Below, one piece after another: positions 8,550 to 16,967 of a stretch of 47,998 nucleotides of DNA. The translations under genes and the position numbers were made by a program. The notes beneath the pieces are model-generated. The model ran no database searches. It was not told the origin of the DNA and saw only the letters and a program-made list of their open reading frames with translations. Source of the DNA: Methylococcaceae bacterium (GTDB lineage Bacteria > Pseudomonadota > Gammaproteobacteria > Methylococcales > Methylomonadaceae); contig JAKIUK010000030.1 in assembly GCA_021647585.1 (NCBI GenBank), positions 1 through 47,998 of the forward strand, read 5' to 3'. Numbering within the stretch: the stretch's first letter is position 1; every line of letters begins with the position of its first letter.

Positions 8550-8583
8550 CCGGGGATCGAACCTGGGACCTCGGGGTTATGAA
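8550..8583. repeat. Attachment-site direct repeat (att, distal copy)
   Basis: 34 bases identical to 10,250-10,283 inside the tRNA gene. Outside the core, the sequence corresponding to the tRNA acceptor stem is present but mismatched (gatgatt instead of ggcgata), and the 5' half of a tRNA is absent, so this is not a working tRNA but the copy left by integration at the tRNA 3' end. Confidence 0.85.
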
Positions 8584-8721
8584 GCCTGAGAGTCAAATAT
8601 AACTTTAATTAAAACAATAACTTACTTTATGCCAAAATCCCATACTCCGTTGCAAAGCGTTGCACCGCGTGACAGTCTAATTTCAAATCGTTGCAAAATC
8701 GTTGCACCCAGTATCAGTACC

Positions 8722-9306
8722 CTATAAATAATTTTTGAGTAAATCTTTAGCCCAATCTGCCAAGGTTATATTCTGTTGTAATTTATGACCATAGCGAATA
8801 ACCGCCACTTGCTGAAATGGACTATCAATTCTGGAATTATTAAGAATACGAACCTGGTCGCATAGTGGTAGGGTTTTTTTAATATTTTTGAATAACCTTG
8901 GAATTCTGCTTGCCACTTTTTCATCTGGGACATTATGCCCTCCTTCACTCATACGCTGTGCAACACGAGCTTGATTTAGAGAAACTGTATCCAGATGAAT
9001 AAACACCAATATAATCTCATAACCTAATGCTTTCGCCTCGGCAACGAAATCAATTTTTGATGGATGAGAGAATACTGTTTCAAAGCAGAAATTCCTCCCT
9101 TCATGCAGGAGTTGAAAACGCATTTCTGTTGCCAGTTTAGCCGCATCATAACTATGCTCTTCAGGTGATTGCGGATATAATTCTTTTGCCAAAATATCAG
9201 CATTGATAAATGGCAAACCTAATGGAGCCAGTTGTGTTCGATAAAAAGTACTTTTTCCAGCCCCATTACCACCTGCCAAAATCCATAACTGCTTACTTTC
9301 AGTCAA
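8722..9306 (-). CDS. Zeta-toxin-family P-loop kinase (toxin of a toxin-antitoxin pair)
   Basis: A 194-residue protein with Walker A AGGNGAGKST at 11-20, followed by INAD at 34-37 and an FETVFSHPSK segment, the pattern of zeta-like toxins (UNAG or related kinases). It overlaps the upstream ParD-like gene by 4 bases (9303-9306), so the two are translationally coupled, antitoxin first. Target phosphorylation of UDP-N-acetylglucosamine is known for epsilon/zeta and only inferred here; the short proteobacterial members may have other targets. It lies inside the tRNA-bounded island, where it could stabilise the island against loss. The P-loop residues look intact. Confidence 0.85.
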   Translation of the reverse strand: MTESKQLWILAGGNGAGKSTFYRTQLAPLGLPFINADILAKELYPQSPEEHSYDAAKLATEMRFQLLHEGRNFCFETVFSHPSKIDFVAEAKALGYEIILVFIHLDTVSLNQARVAQRMSEGGHNVPDEKVASRIPRLFKNIKKTLPLCDQVRILNNSRIDSPFQQVAVIRYGHKLQQNITLADWAKDLLKNYL

Positions 9307-9719
9307 GAGGTAAACTCTTCAGCAGATACAAATTCACCGTTTTTAAACTGCCCCACTAATATATTACCCTCCTGATCAATTCGTTCCAGATAACCTGGTT
9401 GAGTTAAAGAAGATTGATACTTAATGGCACTGTCTGTCACTGTTTGCGTTAATGTTCCCTGTTGCCGTTGAGCTTCAAGCAAATTAAAAACATCATCAGG
9501 ATCAATGGGTTTGCCATAGATGGGTTCAACTTTTACTTGCGTCAACCCTGTTGCAATAGATATTAATGTATCAGGATCTAGCACTGTGGATACTTTTCTA
9601 CCTATATCTGCCCAATATTCTATCTGTTCAGCAGTACTACGATGAAATCGCTTCCCAGTTGATTTTGCTGCTTGCATCAAATCATCCTGCAAACGTACTG
9701 GTGATAATGCTTTAGCCAT
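9303..9719 (-). CDS. ParD-like antitoxin
   Basis: A 138-residue protein. Residues about 6-45 (PVRLQDDLMQAAKSTGKRFH, then RSTAEQIEYWADIGRKV) match the ParD-like ribbon-helix-helix family, which binds DNA; the C-terminal half, rich in acidic and glutamine residues, would wrap the toxin. It is followed with a 4-base overlap by the zeta-type kinase. A perfect 11-bp-arm palindrome 34 bases above its start (9753-9775) is the likely operator for autorepression. A ParD-like antitoxin with a zeta kinase is a recognised but little-studied pairing. Confidence 0.8.
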   Translation of the reverse strand: MAKALSPVRLQDDLMQAAKSTGKRFHRSTAEQIEYWADIGRKVSTVLDPDTLISIATGLTQVKVEPIYGKPIDPDDVFNLLEAQRQQGTLTQTVTDSAIKYQSSLTQPGYLERIDQEGNILVGQFKNGEFVSAEEFTS

Positions 9720-9752
9720 AGTTTAAACCTTCAAATTAATAACCAACCCGTT

Positions 9753-9775
9753 AATTGTAGCATAATGCTACAATT
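9753..9775. promoter_or_regulatory. Palindromic operator of the toxin-antitoxin operon
   Basis: aattgtagcat, one central base, then atgctacaatt: perfect 11-bp arms, about 34 bases upstream of the antitoxin ATG on the minus strand. Position and symmetry fit an operator for a ribbon-helix-helix dimer. Confidence 0.7.
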
Positions 9776-9827
9776 TAAAAGTGACCATTTATTCCCACCT
9801 CTTTATAGTGTAATCACCTTGATTTGA

Positions 9828-9893
9828 TTAACCAAATATTGTGAGAAAAACAATCCCAATGTTTACACGCCTATATTAATCTATTTTGGTTAA
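9828..9893. repeat. Short inverted repeat before the integrase stub
   Basis: ttaaccaaata at 9828-9838 is matched by tattttggttaa at 9882-9893 (11-12 bp arms, 43-base loop). It sits just upstream of the integrase fragment; it may be an arm-type site or a deletion scar. Meaning unknown. Confidence 0.45.
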
Positions 9894-9904
9894 ATGGGGA
9901 TTAC

Positions 9905-10186
9905 ATGCGGGTGGTACTTTTTTTAACCTATAAAGAGAATCCGATTTCTAAAGCAGGTACTAAATGGTGGAGAAAAGCATTAGAGCGAGCAGGTATTGAA
10001 AAATTTACCTGGCATGGTTTACGCCATACTTGTGCAAGTTGGTATATTCAGAATGGGACACCATTAAATGTACTACAAGAACTGGGTGGTGGGAGTAGTT
10101 ACGAAATGGTGCAACGTTATGCCCATTTAGAACCTGACCATCTAAGTGATTACGCTAACAAACTTGAAGGAATCGTTGCAAAATAG
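9905..10186 (+). pseudogene. Tyrosine recombinase (integrase), C-terminal catalytic fragment only
   Basis: A 93-residue frame with the last part of a phage-type integrase: HGLRHTCASW (the HxLR box with His and Arg) at residues 38-47 and the region ending in RYAHL, where the catalytic Tyr lies at 76. The N-terminal arm-binding and core-binding domains and the first catalytic Arg are missing, so it cannot integrate or excise alone. It stops 52 bases before the tRNA 3' end, the usual place of an island integrase. The ATG at 9905 may not be a real start. Confidence 0.8.
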
Positions 10187-10238
10187 GTTGCACCCGACAA
10201 TGTAACAAAACTAAAAACTCGCTAAGCTATTGATTTAA

Positions 10239-10316
10239 TGGTGGCGATACCGGGGATCGAACCTGGGACCTCGGGGTTATGAATCCCGCGCTCTAACCGG
10301 ACTGAGCTATATCGCC
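10239..10316 (-). tRNA. tRNA with CAU anticodon (tRNA-Met or tRNA-Ile2)
   Basis: The minus strand gives a full cloverleaf: acceptor GGCGATA pairing with TATCGCC, D-arm GCTCAG...GAGC, anticodon loop TTCATAA (anticodon CAU) and T-arm with GGTTCGATC, followed by an encoded CCA (10,239-10,241). Elongator Met and the Ile tRNA whose C34 becomes lysidine cannot be told apart with certainty here. Its 3' half is the integration site of the 8,550-10,283 island. Confidence 0.93.
10250..10283. repeat. Attachment-site direct repeat (att, inside tRNA)
   Basis: 34-bp core identical to 8550-8583, covering the T-arm through the anticodon loop of the tRNA. The spacing defines a 1.7-kb island. Confidence 0.85.
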
Positions 10317-10388
10317 TTTGTGTACATCACCTGTTTGATAACAGGGTCTCTATAAGAGCGGAAATTATATATTTCACCCTTCACATTG

Positions 10389-11480
10389 TCAAACATTAAA
10401 TCTGAAATGCACTACGTCCCCATCCTGTACAGGGTAATCTTTTCCTTCAAGCCGCCATTTACCAGCATCTTTAGCGCCTTGCTCACCTTTATTCTCAACA
10501 AAATCCTGATAAGATATAACCTCTGCTCTTATGAAGCCTTTTTCAAAATCAGTATGGATTACACCAGCAGCTTGGGGGGCTGTTGCATTCACAGGGATTG
10601 TCCATGCTCTGACTTCTTGCACACCCGCAGTAAAATAAGTTGCCAGATTTAATAATGTATATGCTGCTCTTACTACCCTATTGAGTCCAGGCTCATCCAG
10701 ACCCAGGTCCTCCATAAATTCTTGCTTTTCATCCTCTTCTAGCTGCACAATCTCTGCTTCTATTGCTGCACAAACAGCAACGACATTCGCCCCTTCCTGC
10801 GCTGCAAAATCTTTTACTTTCTCTAACATGGGATTATCTTCAAACCCATCATCTTGAACATTAGCAATATATAACGTTGGCTTGATAGTAATTAAACAAT
10901 ATTCTTTAATTAACTTTACTTCCTCTTCTGTTAAACCCAGTGACCGAACTGGTTCACCTTGATCAAGATGCGCGGATATTTTTTCTAAAACAAGCTTTTT
11001 TGCCAATTCATCTTTGTTTCCAGACTTTGATGCTTTGACTGCACGCTGCAAAGCTTTTTCTACTGTAGCCATGTCCGCTAAAGCCAGCTCTGTGTTAATC
11101 ACTTCTATATCGTTAATCGGATCAATTTTACCTGCCACATGTACAACATTGTTATCTTCAAAACAGCGCACTACATGTACAATGGCATCAGTTTCTCTTA
11201 TGTTACCCAAGAATTGATTGCCCAGTCCTTCCCCTTTTGATGCACCAGCCACTAAACCAGCAATATCAACAAACTCGATGGTAGTAGGCAGCACTCTCTG
11301 TGGTTGAACTATTTCGGCAAGTTTATCCATTCTGGAATCAGGCACAGGCACTACGCCAATATTGGGGTCAATAGTACAAAAAGGGTAATTTTCTGCGGCA
11401 ATAGTCGCTTTAGTTAGTGCATTAAACAGTGTTGATTTCCCTACATTAGGTAAACCGACAATTCCACAATGAAGTGCCAT
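10389..11480 (-). CDS. ychF: Redox-regulated ATPase YchF (Obg-like ATPase family)
   Basis: A 363-residue protein of the usual length for YchF. It has P-loop GLPNVGKST at 8-16, the switch region FVDIAGLVAGASKG near 69-82, the coiled-coil insertion, and a C-terminal TGS domain ending VHFRFNV. Despite its GTPase fold this family prefers ATP; it binds ribosomes and affects the oxidative stress response. The gene stands on the minus strand after the tRNA, with the diguanylate cyclase gene upstream. pth, the frequent partner of ychF, is not adjacent. Confidence 0.97.
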   Translation of the reverse strand: MALHCGIVGLPNVGKSTLFNALTKATIAAENYPFCTIDPNIGVVPVPDSRMDKLAEIVQPQRVLPTTIEFVDIAGLVAGASKGEGLGNQFLGNIRETDAIVHVVRCFEDNNVVHVAGKIDPINDIEVINTELALADMATVEKALQRAVKASKSGNKDELAKKLVLEKISAHLDQGEPVRSLGLTEEEVKLIKEYCLITIKPTLYIANVQDDGFEDNPMLEKVKDFAAQEGANVVAVCAAIEAEIVQLEEDEKQEFMEDLGLDEPGLNRVVRAAYTLLNLATYFTAGVQEVRAWTIPVNATAPQAAGVIHTDFEKGFIRAEVISYQDFVENKGEQGAKDAGKWRLEGKDYPVQDGDVVHFRFNV

Positions 11481-11560
11481 AGGATATGCTTCTCTTATCT
11501 TGTTTGGATGTGGCTAGAAATAGCCAAAAAGGAGTGATTATACTAGCGAATGCAAACTTC

Positions 11561-12778
11561 TTAAATTGTTTTTTTCAACATATCCTTAGAAAATAGAACC
11601 ACTTTATTCCTACCCAGCTCCTTGGCTTTATAGAGTGCAGTGTCAGCATAATGAATAATTTTATCTATATTCATTTCACTTTCATGATCAGCTGTAAATG
11701 ATTCTGCGCCCAAACAAAACAAACCGATACTCACTGTTTGTGAGAAATTTTCTTTATCTTCCCATTTCAATACTTCAATAGTTGATCGAATCCGTTCTGA
11801 AAAAACCTTTCCATTGGTGCAATCCGTATTTGTAAAAATAACAATAAACTCCTCACCACCAAAACGGACTAGAATATCTGATTCTCGTACCTGCTGTTGT
11901 AACGCTTCAGAAATTTTAACCAGGACCTTGTCACCAAACCCATGTCCATAGCAATCATTGACATCTTTAAAAAAATCTAGATCAAGAATTAACAGACAAA
12001 GTGCTTGTCCATATCGTTTAGTATTGGCCACTGCAACTTCAACTTGATCGTAAAAATACCGCCGGTTATACAACCCGGTTAATTGATCAAGCATTGATGC
12101 ACTTTCAAAATGCTGCCTGAGCTTTTCAAGGTCTATCAAAGCTTCCTCAAGCTTTATAGTCCGATGCTTAACTTGATCTTCCATATTCTGCAGCAATCGG
12201 AAATTAGAAATCAATTGTCCCATCATATTTTTGTATATTTCAAGTAATCTTACATGCCATTCGCTGAAATAATGCGCTTCAGGGTGAGAAATATTAAGTA
12301 CGCCTAACAGTTCATTCCCTGCTGCAAACACAGGAACACTAATAACCGAACCTGGCATCAAACATTCAGAGTCCTTTATATGCTCTGAAAACCGCTCATC
12401 TTTTTGACAATCAGGACAGTTTTGTAACTCACCCGTCTCTGCTGCAGCACCAATAACACCCTCCCCAACTTTAAACTGTATAGGACTATAGTCTTCATTG
12501 GATTCTTCAGCTATTTCACAACTACTTGTGCCGGTTAAATTAACCAGATACCCTTCATCATTCAACAGAAAAAATGAGCACCTCTCCATATCCTGATTAT
12601 GAATCAGAGCAGCCAGGGCATTTTTAATTAATTTTTTTTCGTTATTACCCTGGCAATTTATCTCTGATAATTCCCTTACTGCAGACAAAGAATTGAACAA
12701 ATCAATTATGATATCTTGCATACCAAATTTATTTATCTCGTCCAATAAAGGATTTTCTTCCATTACATTATCACCCAC
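11561..12778 (-). CDS. GAF-GGDEF diguanylate cyclase
   Basis: A 405-residue soluble protein: an N-terminal GAF sensor domain (about 40-190), a short coiled coil (200-225) and a GGDEF domain with active site GGEEF at 307-311. An inhibitory I-site RESD (298-301) lies five residues before GGEEF, so c-di-GMP feedback inhibition is expected. The start may be the M at residue 6 (MEENPLLDE) instead of residue 1. It overlaps the upstream HDOD gene by 8 bases, so the two are translated together. It lies at the end of a string of same-strand genes from sdhC down. The GAF ligand is unknown; C121 and C124 in a CPDC motif could be redox- or metal-sensitive. Confidence 0.9.
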   Translation of the reverse strand: MGDNVMEENPLLDEINKFGMQDIIIDLFNSLSAVRELSEINCQGNNEKKLIKNALAALIHNQDMERCSFFLLNDEGYLVNLTGTSSCEIAEESNEDYSPIQFKVGEGVIGAAAETGELQNCPDCQKDERFSEHIKDSECLMPGSVISVPVFAAGNELLGVLNISHPEAHYFSEWHVRLLEIYKNMMGQLISNFRLLQNMEDQVKHRTIKLEEALIDLEKLRQHFESASMLDQLTGLYNRRYFYDQVEVAVANTKRYGQALCLLILDLDFFKDVNDCYGHGFGDKVLVKISEALQQQVRESDILVRFGGEEFIVIFTNTDCTNGKVFSERIRSTIEVLKWEDKENFSQTVSIGLFCLGAESFTADHESEMNIDKIIHYADTALYKAKELGRNKVVLFSKDMLKKTI

Positions 12779-13631
12779 TAATACATGAAGCTAATTCTTC
12801 GATACTATCTTTATTATTAATCACATCCGTTACAACACTATCGAATAACTCTCTGGATAAAGATAAACGTTGCAATAAGCCTGTAACATCGGGCAAATTG
12901 TCCTGTTTATTACAAACAATATATGAGCTAATCCAATGTGTTAGTTCCAATAGTTCTATTAACAGTTTCTCTTTTCCCTCAAATTCAGGCTGTCGGAATT
13001 CTTTAACAACTGTTAGATACACTTCTGGTAATTGCCATCGATCTAGCAGTATTCCGCCCAGTTCATATTGTGTTTGCCCCAAATATAAACGCATTGCTTT
13101 GGATACCGAGCCTTCAGTTTTATCTGAGTTTTTAAACACATCATTTAGCTCTGATGGAAACAAATAAACAGCAACCAGCAACCCAATATTTAATAATAAA
13201 GCAGATGTATAAACAGTACTTGGAGACATCAGCTCATCATTTATATGTATCGCTAATCTCTCCGCAATAACAGCAGAAACCAAAGCATGACACCAGAAGT
13301 AATTTGCATCAAACAACTTACATTTCGAGGTATCCATTTCAACATTTAGTACGATGCTTATTGCAAGGCTTTTTACTAATTTTAGACCTAATATTTGAAT
13401 AATAGCGACGCGTAAATCTTTAATTTTACCCGTACGACCAAAATAAGCAGAGTTTGCCAAACCTAATAATCTAGCTGTTAATACGGGTGAAAGCAATATC
13501 ACCTCAACTAACTCATCAATGGAAATCTCAGAGTCATTCACTGCAGTGATTATTCTTAAACTTGCTTCTGGAAGAGGAGGAAGATTCTTTATCTTTGCCA
13601 CTTCAAGAGCTATTTTTTCAGTTTGGTTCAT
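12771..13631 (-). CDS. HDOD domain signalling protein
   Basis: A 286-residue protein. The opening KIKNLPPLPEASLRIITAV and the ELVEVILLSPVLTARLLGLAN stretch are characteristic of HDOD domains, which resemble HD phosphohydrolases but lack the metal-binding His/Asp residues and serve as signalling scaffolds. It overlaps ygfX by 4 bases and the following GGDEF gene by 8 bases, placing a signalling pair directly behind the succinate dehydrogenase operon. A second HDOD protein lies at 18,853. A role in c-di-GMP signalling is inferred from the neighbour. Confidence 0.88.
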   Translation of the reverse strand: MNQTEKIALEVAKIKNLPPLPEASLRIITAVNDSEISIDELVEVILLSPVLTARLLGLANSAYFGRTGKIKDLRVAIIQILGLKLVKSLAISIVLNVEMDTSKCKLFDANYFWCHALVSAVIAERLAIHINDELMSPSTVYTSALLLNIGLLVAVYLFPSELNDVFKNSDKTEGSVSKAMRLYLGQTQYELGGILLDRWQLPEVYLTVVKEFRQPEFEGKEKLLIELLELTHWISSYIVCNKQDNLPDVTGLLQRLSLSRELFDSVVTDVINNKDSIEELASCISG

Positions 13632-14062
13632 TTATCATCCTTAGCTAAACCCGATATCTTCAGTTCTACCACTAACTTCCTATATTCGTCGCCATTCAAT
13701 GCATCATTAAAGATAAGAATAGTCTGTTTTTTTTGGTTTTGCATTTTAAAATGCAAAATAATCAAAAAGCGTGTAATAACAGTCGAGGGGGTGATTGTGA
13801 TTGGATGATAGTGATTCCCAGCAAAATCTATTGCCCATCCAGCTAACAAACTAAAACGAAGAATATACTTTTTTGGTGTATTCTTTTTATTTATAAACAA
13901 GCTGATTAATATTAAAATACATATTATGAGTTTGTCTGTCACGGCCAGTGCATTAAAGACTGTAGCAACTAGAGCGATAAGATGTAAAAAAACAAGTCCC
14001 TTACTCTGCAGGGAGGATGGATTAACTATGAATATTTGAGTTGTTGCGAATTTTTTTGACAA
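13628..14062 (-). CDS. ygfX: YgfX/CptA-like membrane protein
   Basis: A 144-residue protein with two adjacent N-terminal membrane segments (about 22-41 and 43-59), then a soluble part, as in YgfX (formerly CptA). It follows sdhE, its regular partner in gammaproteobacteria. The apparent start is TTG at 14,062, giving a 41-base overlap with the end of sdhE; no better internal start is visible. In E. coli YgfX was reported as a toxin acting on cytoskeletal proteins with SdhE as antitoxin, but that view is disputed and SdhE has a clear role in flavinylation. Sequence divergence is high, so the assignment leans on context. Confidence 0.78.
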   Translation of the reverse strand: MSKKFATTQIFIVNPSSLQSKGLVFLHLIALVATVFNALAVTDKLIICILILISLFINKKNTPKKYILRFSLLAGWAIDFAGNHYHPITITPSTVITRFLIILHFKMQNQKKQTILIFNDALNGDEYRKLVVELKISGLAKDDK

Positions 14063-14270
14063 GTTTGATAAGACCTTTAGATTCAGGCTGCTGATTTCCT
14101 AATAAAAAGAAAATCAGTTGCGTATCCTGCAAACTCAAAAGCTCTACAAATAGAACCTGCTCTTCCCTATTTGCCTTAATATAATATCGATTTAGATAGC
14201 CTTCCAACAGGAAATCCAGCTCTTTTGTGCCTCTTCGACAACGCCACTTTAATTTAGCGATTAATTCCAT
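14022..14270 (-). CDS. sdhE: FAD assembly factor SdhE
   Basis: An 82-residue protein starting MELIAKLKWRCRRGTKELD. The RGxxE motif (R13, G14, E17) needed for covalent FAD attachment to SdhA is present. A longer form from an ATG at 14,288 is possible, but this start matches the usual distance to the motif. It lies between sdhB and ygfX on the same strand, so the flavinylation factor is made with its client SdhA. Confidence 0.9.
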   Translation of the reverse strand: MELIAKLKWRCRRGTKELDFLLEGYLNRYYIKANREEQVLFVELLSLQDTQLIFFLLGNQQPESKGLIKLVKKIRNNSNIHS

Positions 14271-14383
14271 TTCGCAACAATGCACCATAAGAAATTGCGA
14301 ACAACTTCATTTGCTAGCTATATAAAGATAATTTTCTTTAACATTCTTCATCGTACTGCCTGAAGTATCATTGAATAATCCAA

Positions 14384-15169
14384 TTATCCTTGCTGACGAA
14401 TAGCCATCATTTTTTTTATATCTGCTATCGCCTTTGCAGGATTCAGTCCTTTGGGACACGTATCCGTACAACTCATAATGGTGTGACACCGATATAATTT
14501 ATATGGATCTTCCAGCTCATCTAAACGTTCTCCTGTATTTTCATCTCGACTATCTTCCAGCCAACGAGAAGCCTGCAACAAAACAGCAGGACCTAAATAC
14601 TTATCACTGTTCCACCAGTAACTGGGACAACTGGTAGAACAACAGGCGCAGAGTACACATTCATACAATCCATCCAGTTTTTTTCGTTCTTCCTTACTTT
14701 GTAATCTCTCTCTATCAGCAGGTGCTGGAGTTTGCGTTTCTATCCAGGGTTTAATTGATGCATATTGAGCAAAGAAATTAGTCATATCAGTGACTAAATC
14801 TTTAATCACATCTAAATGAGGCAAAGGGAAAATCTTAATCGTTCCTTCATAATCCTCTATGGCATTGATACATGCCAGGGTATTTTTTCCATTGACATTC
14901 ATCGCACATGAACCACAAACACCTTCTCTACATGATCGTCTAAAGGTTAATGTAGTATCAATTTCATTTTTAATTTTTAAAATTGCATCCAATACCATTG
15001 GACCACAGCTGTCTAAATCAATATGAAATATATCAACCCGAGGGTTTTCACCATTTTCAGGATTCCAGCGATACACTTCAAAACGCTTTAGATTTGTTAC
15101 ATTTTTTGGTACGGGAAATTCTTTCCCTTTTTGTAACTTGGAGTTTTTAGGCAGGGCAAATTCGACCAT
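14384..15169 (-). CDS. sdhB: Succinate dehydrogenase iron-sulfur subunit
   Basis: A 261-residue SdhB. The plant-type [2Fe-2S] ligands lie in CREGVCGSC and a following Cys, and the [4Fe-4S] and [3Fe-4S] ligands in CVLCACCSTSC and the CHTIMSC...C stretch. It passes electrons from SdhA flavin to quinone at SdhCD. Start and sdhA stop share a base (TAATG), showing coupling. It is slightly longer than E. coli SdhB owing to an N-terminal extension. Confidence 0.97.
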   Translation of the reverse strand: MVEFALPKNSKLQKGKEFPVPKNVTNLKRFEVYRWNPENGENPRVDIFHIDLDSCGPMVLDAILKIKNEIDTTLTFRRSCREGVCGSCAMNVNGKNTLACINAIEDYEGTIKIFPLPHLDVIKDLVTDMTNFFAQYASIKPWIETQTPAPADRERLQSKEERKKLDGLYECVLCACCSTSCPSYWWNSDKYLGPAVLLQASRWLEDSRDENTGERLDELEDPYKLYRCHTIMSCTDTCPKGLNPAKAIADIKKMMAIRQQG

Positions 15170-16953
15170 TAGTAAACCCTCTTTTTAGGTGGAATAACTT
15201 CAACTTCATCTGTTAATGTATACATATGCACAGCTCTATAATCAATTTTTACTTTATCATCCGCCAACCACAACAACGAATGTTTTAACCAGTTTTTATC
15301 ATCACGATCAGGATAGTCTTCTCTAGCATGACCACCACGGCTTTCTTTTCTATTTTCAGCCGCAGTAATGGTGACAAAAGCTTGGTCAAGCAAATTGTCC
15401 AGTTCCAGAGTTTCAACTAAATCAGTATTCCAGATGAGTGATGTGTCTTCGACTTTAACGTTGGCAAAAGAGGCCCTTATTTTTTTTACTTCAGCAACAC
15501 CTTGCTGCAAAATCTCACCTGTTCGATAGACAGATGCATGACCCTGCATAGCTTTTTGCATATTCAAACGAATATCAGCCGTTTTCTCAGAACCGTTAGC
15601 ATTTCTAATACGATCAAAACGTGCCAAGGCTGTATCACAAGCTCCATTTTTTAAAGGGGTATGAGAAGTATCCGGCTTAATTAATTCTGCACAGCGTTGA
15701 GCTGCAGCCCGGCCAAAAACAATTAAATCTAATAATGAATTTGAACCCAGACGATTGGCGCCATGTACGGAAACACATGCCGCTTCACCTATAGCCATTA
15801 ATCCGGGAACAACAGCTTCAGGGTTACCCTCTTTCAGAGTGACCACTTCTGCTTTGTAGTTAGTTGGAATCCCCCCCATGTTGTAATGCACTGTTGGCAA
15901 AATAGGGATCGGTTCTTTTGTTACATCTACATCAGCAAAAATCTTGGCTGTTTCAGAAATACCAGGCAAGCGCTCTTTAGTAATTTCAGGATCAAGATGC
16001 TCAATATGCAGATAGGCATGATCTTTTTCAGGGCCAACACCCCTTCCTTCTCTGATTTCCATGGTTATTGCCCGACTCACCACATCACGTGAAGCTAAAT
16101 CTTTAGCATTTGGTGCATAACGTTCCATAAAGCGTTCGCCTTCCGAGTTGGTTAAATACCCCCCTTCCCCACGAACACCTTCAGTAATCAAACAACCCGC
16201 ACCATAAATACCTGTGGGGTGAAATTGAATAAATTCCATATCCTGCAATGCTAAACCAGCCCTTAACACCATGGCATTACCATCGCCAGTAACAGTGTGA
16301 GCAGAAGTACAGGAAAAGAAAGTACGCCCATAGCCTCCGGTAGCTAAAATAGTAGAATGTGCACGAAATAAATGCATAGAGCCATCATCCAAACACCAGG
16401 CAAGAACTCCTTTACACGTCCCCTCTTCCATAATCAAATCAAGCGCAATATATTCAACAAAAAATTCGGCATTATGCTTTAAAGCCTGTTGATACAGTGT
16501 ATGCAAAATAGCATGTCCAGTTACATCTGCTGCAGCACAGGTTCTTTGTGCGGTTCCTTCACCGAATTTTGTGGTCATGCCACCAAAAGCACGTTGATAA
16601 ATTTTACCATCTTCAGTTCGGGAAAAAGGCACGCCGTAATGTTCTAATTCAATGATGGCAGGAATAGCCTCGCGACACATGTACTCGATTGCATCCTGAT
16701 CACCCAGCCAATCCGAGCCTTTAACCGTGTCATACATATGCCAACGCCAATCGTCTTCGCCCATATTACCTAAAGCGGCACTGATTCCACCTTGTGCAGC
16801 TACTGTGTGGCTTCGGGTAGGGAAAACTTTAGTAATACAGGCGGTTTTCAAGCCTTTTTCTGCCATTCCGAAGGTTGCACGCAATCCCGCACCGCCAGCG
16901 CCAACAACGATAGTATCGTAAGTATGCTCTATAATTTTATAATCTGTGGACAT
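15169..16953 (-). CDS. sdhA: Succinate dehydrogenase flavoprotein subunit
   Basis: A 594-residue SdhA. It has FAD-binding GAGGAG at 18-23, the covalent FAD histidine H49 in RSHTVAAQGG, and the substrate-binding HPTG segment and C-terminal RGGHAREDYPDRDD region. It oxidises succinate to fumarate in the TCA cycle and feeds complex II. It lies 14 bases after sdhD and overlaps sdhB by one base in a sdhCDAB operon. Confidence 0.98.
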   Translation of the reverse strand: MSTDYKIIEHTYDTIVVGAGGAGLRATFGMAEKGLKTACITKVFPTRSHTVAAQGGISAALGNMGEDDWRWHMYDTVKGSDWLGDQDAIEYMCREAIPAIIELEHYGVPFSRTEDGKIYQRAFGGMTTKFGEGTAQRTCAAADVTGHAILHTLYQQALKHNAEFFVEYIALDLIMEEGTCKGVLAWCLDDGSMHLFRAHSTILATGGYGRTFFSCTSAHTVTGDGNAMVLRAGLALQDMEFIQFHPTGIYGAGCLITEGVRGEGGYLTNSEGERFMERYAPNAKDLASRDVVSRAITMEIREGRGVGPEKDHAYLHIEHLDPEITKERLPGISETAKIFADVDVTKEPIPILPTVHYNMGGIPTNYKAEVVTLKEGNPEAVVPGLMAIGEAACVSVHGANRLGSNSLLDLIVFGRAAAQRCAELIKPDTSHTPLKNGACDTALARFDRIRNANGSEKTADIRLNMQKAMQGHASVYRTGEILQQGVAEVKKIRASFANVKVEDTSLIWNTDLVETLELDNLLDQAFVTITAAENRKESRGGHAREDYPDRDDKNWLKHSLLWLADDKVKIDYRAVHMYTLTDEVEVIPPKKRVY

Positions 16954-16967
16954 GCCTTATGCTTTCC

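Noticed and set aside
8537..8583. A second tRNA gene
   Set aside because: Only the 3' half is present; the D-arm and 5' acceptor strand are missing and the acceptor sequence is altered. It is the att copy left by integration.
13628..14270. ygfX-sdhE as a toxin-antitoxin pair worth reporting as such
   Set aside because: The SdhE RGxxE motif and sdh context point to flavinylation; the toxin-antitoxin reading is disputed and nothing here supports it further.
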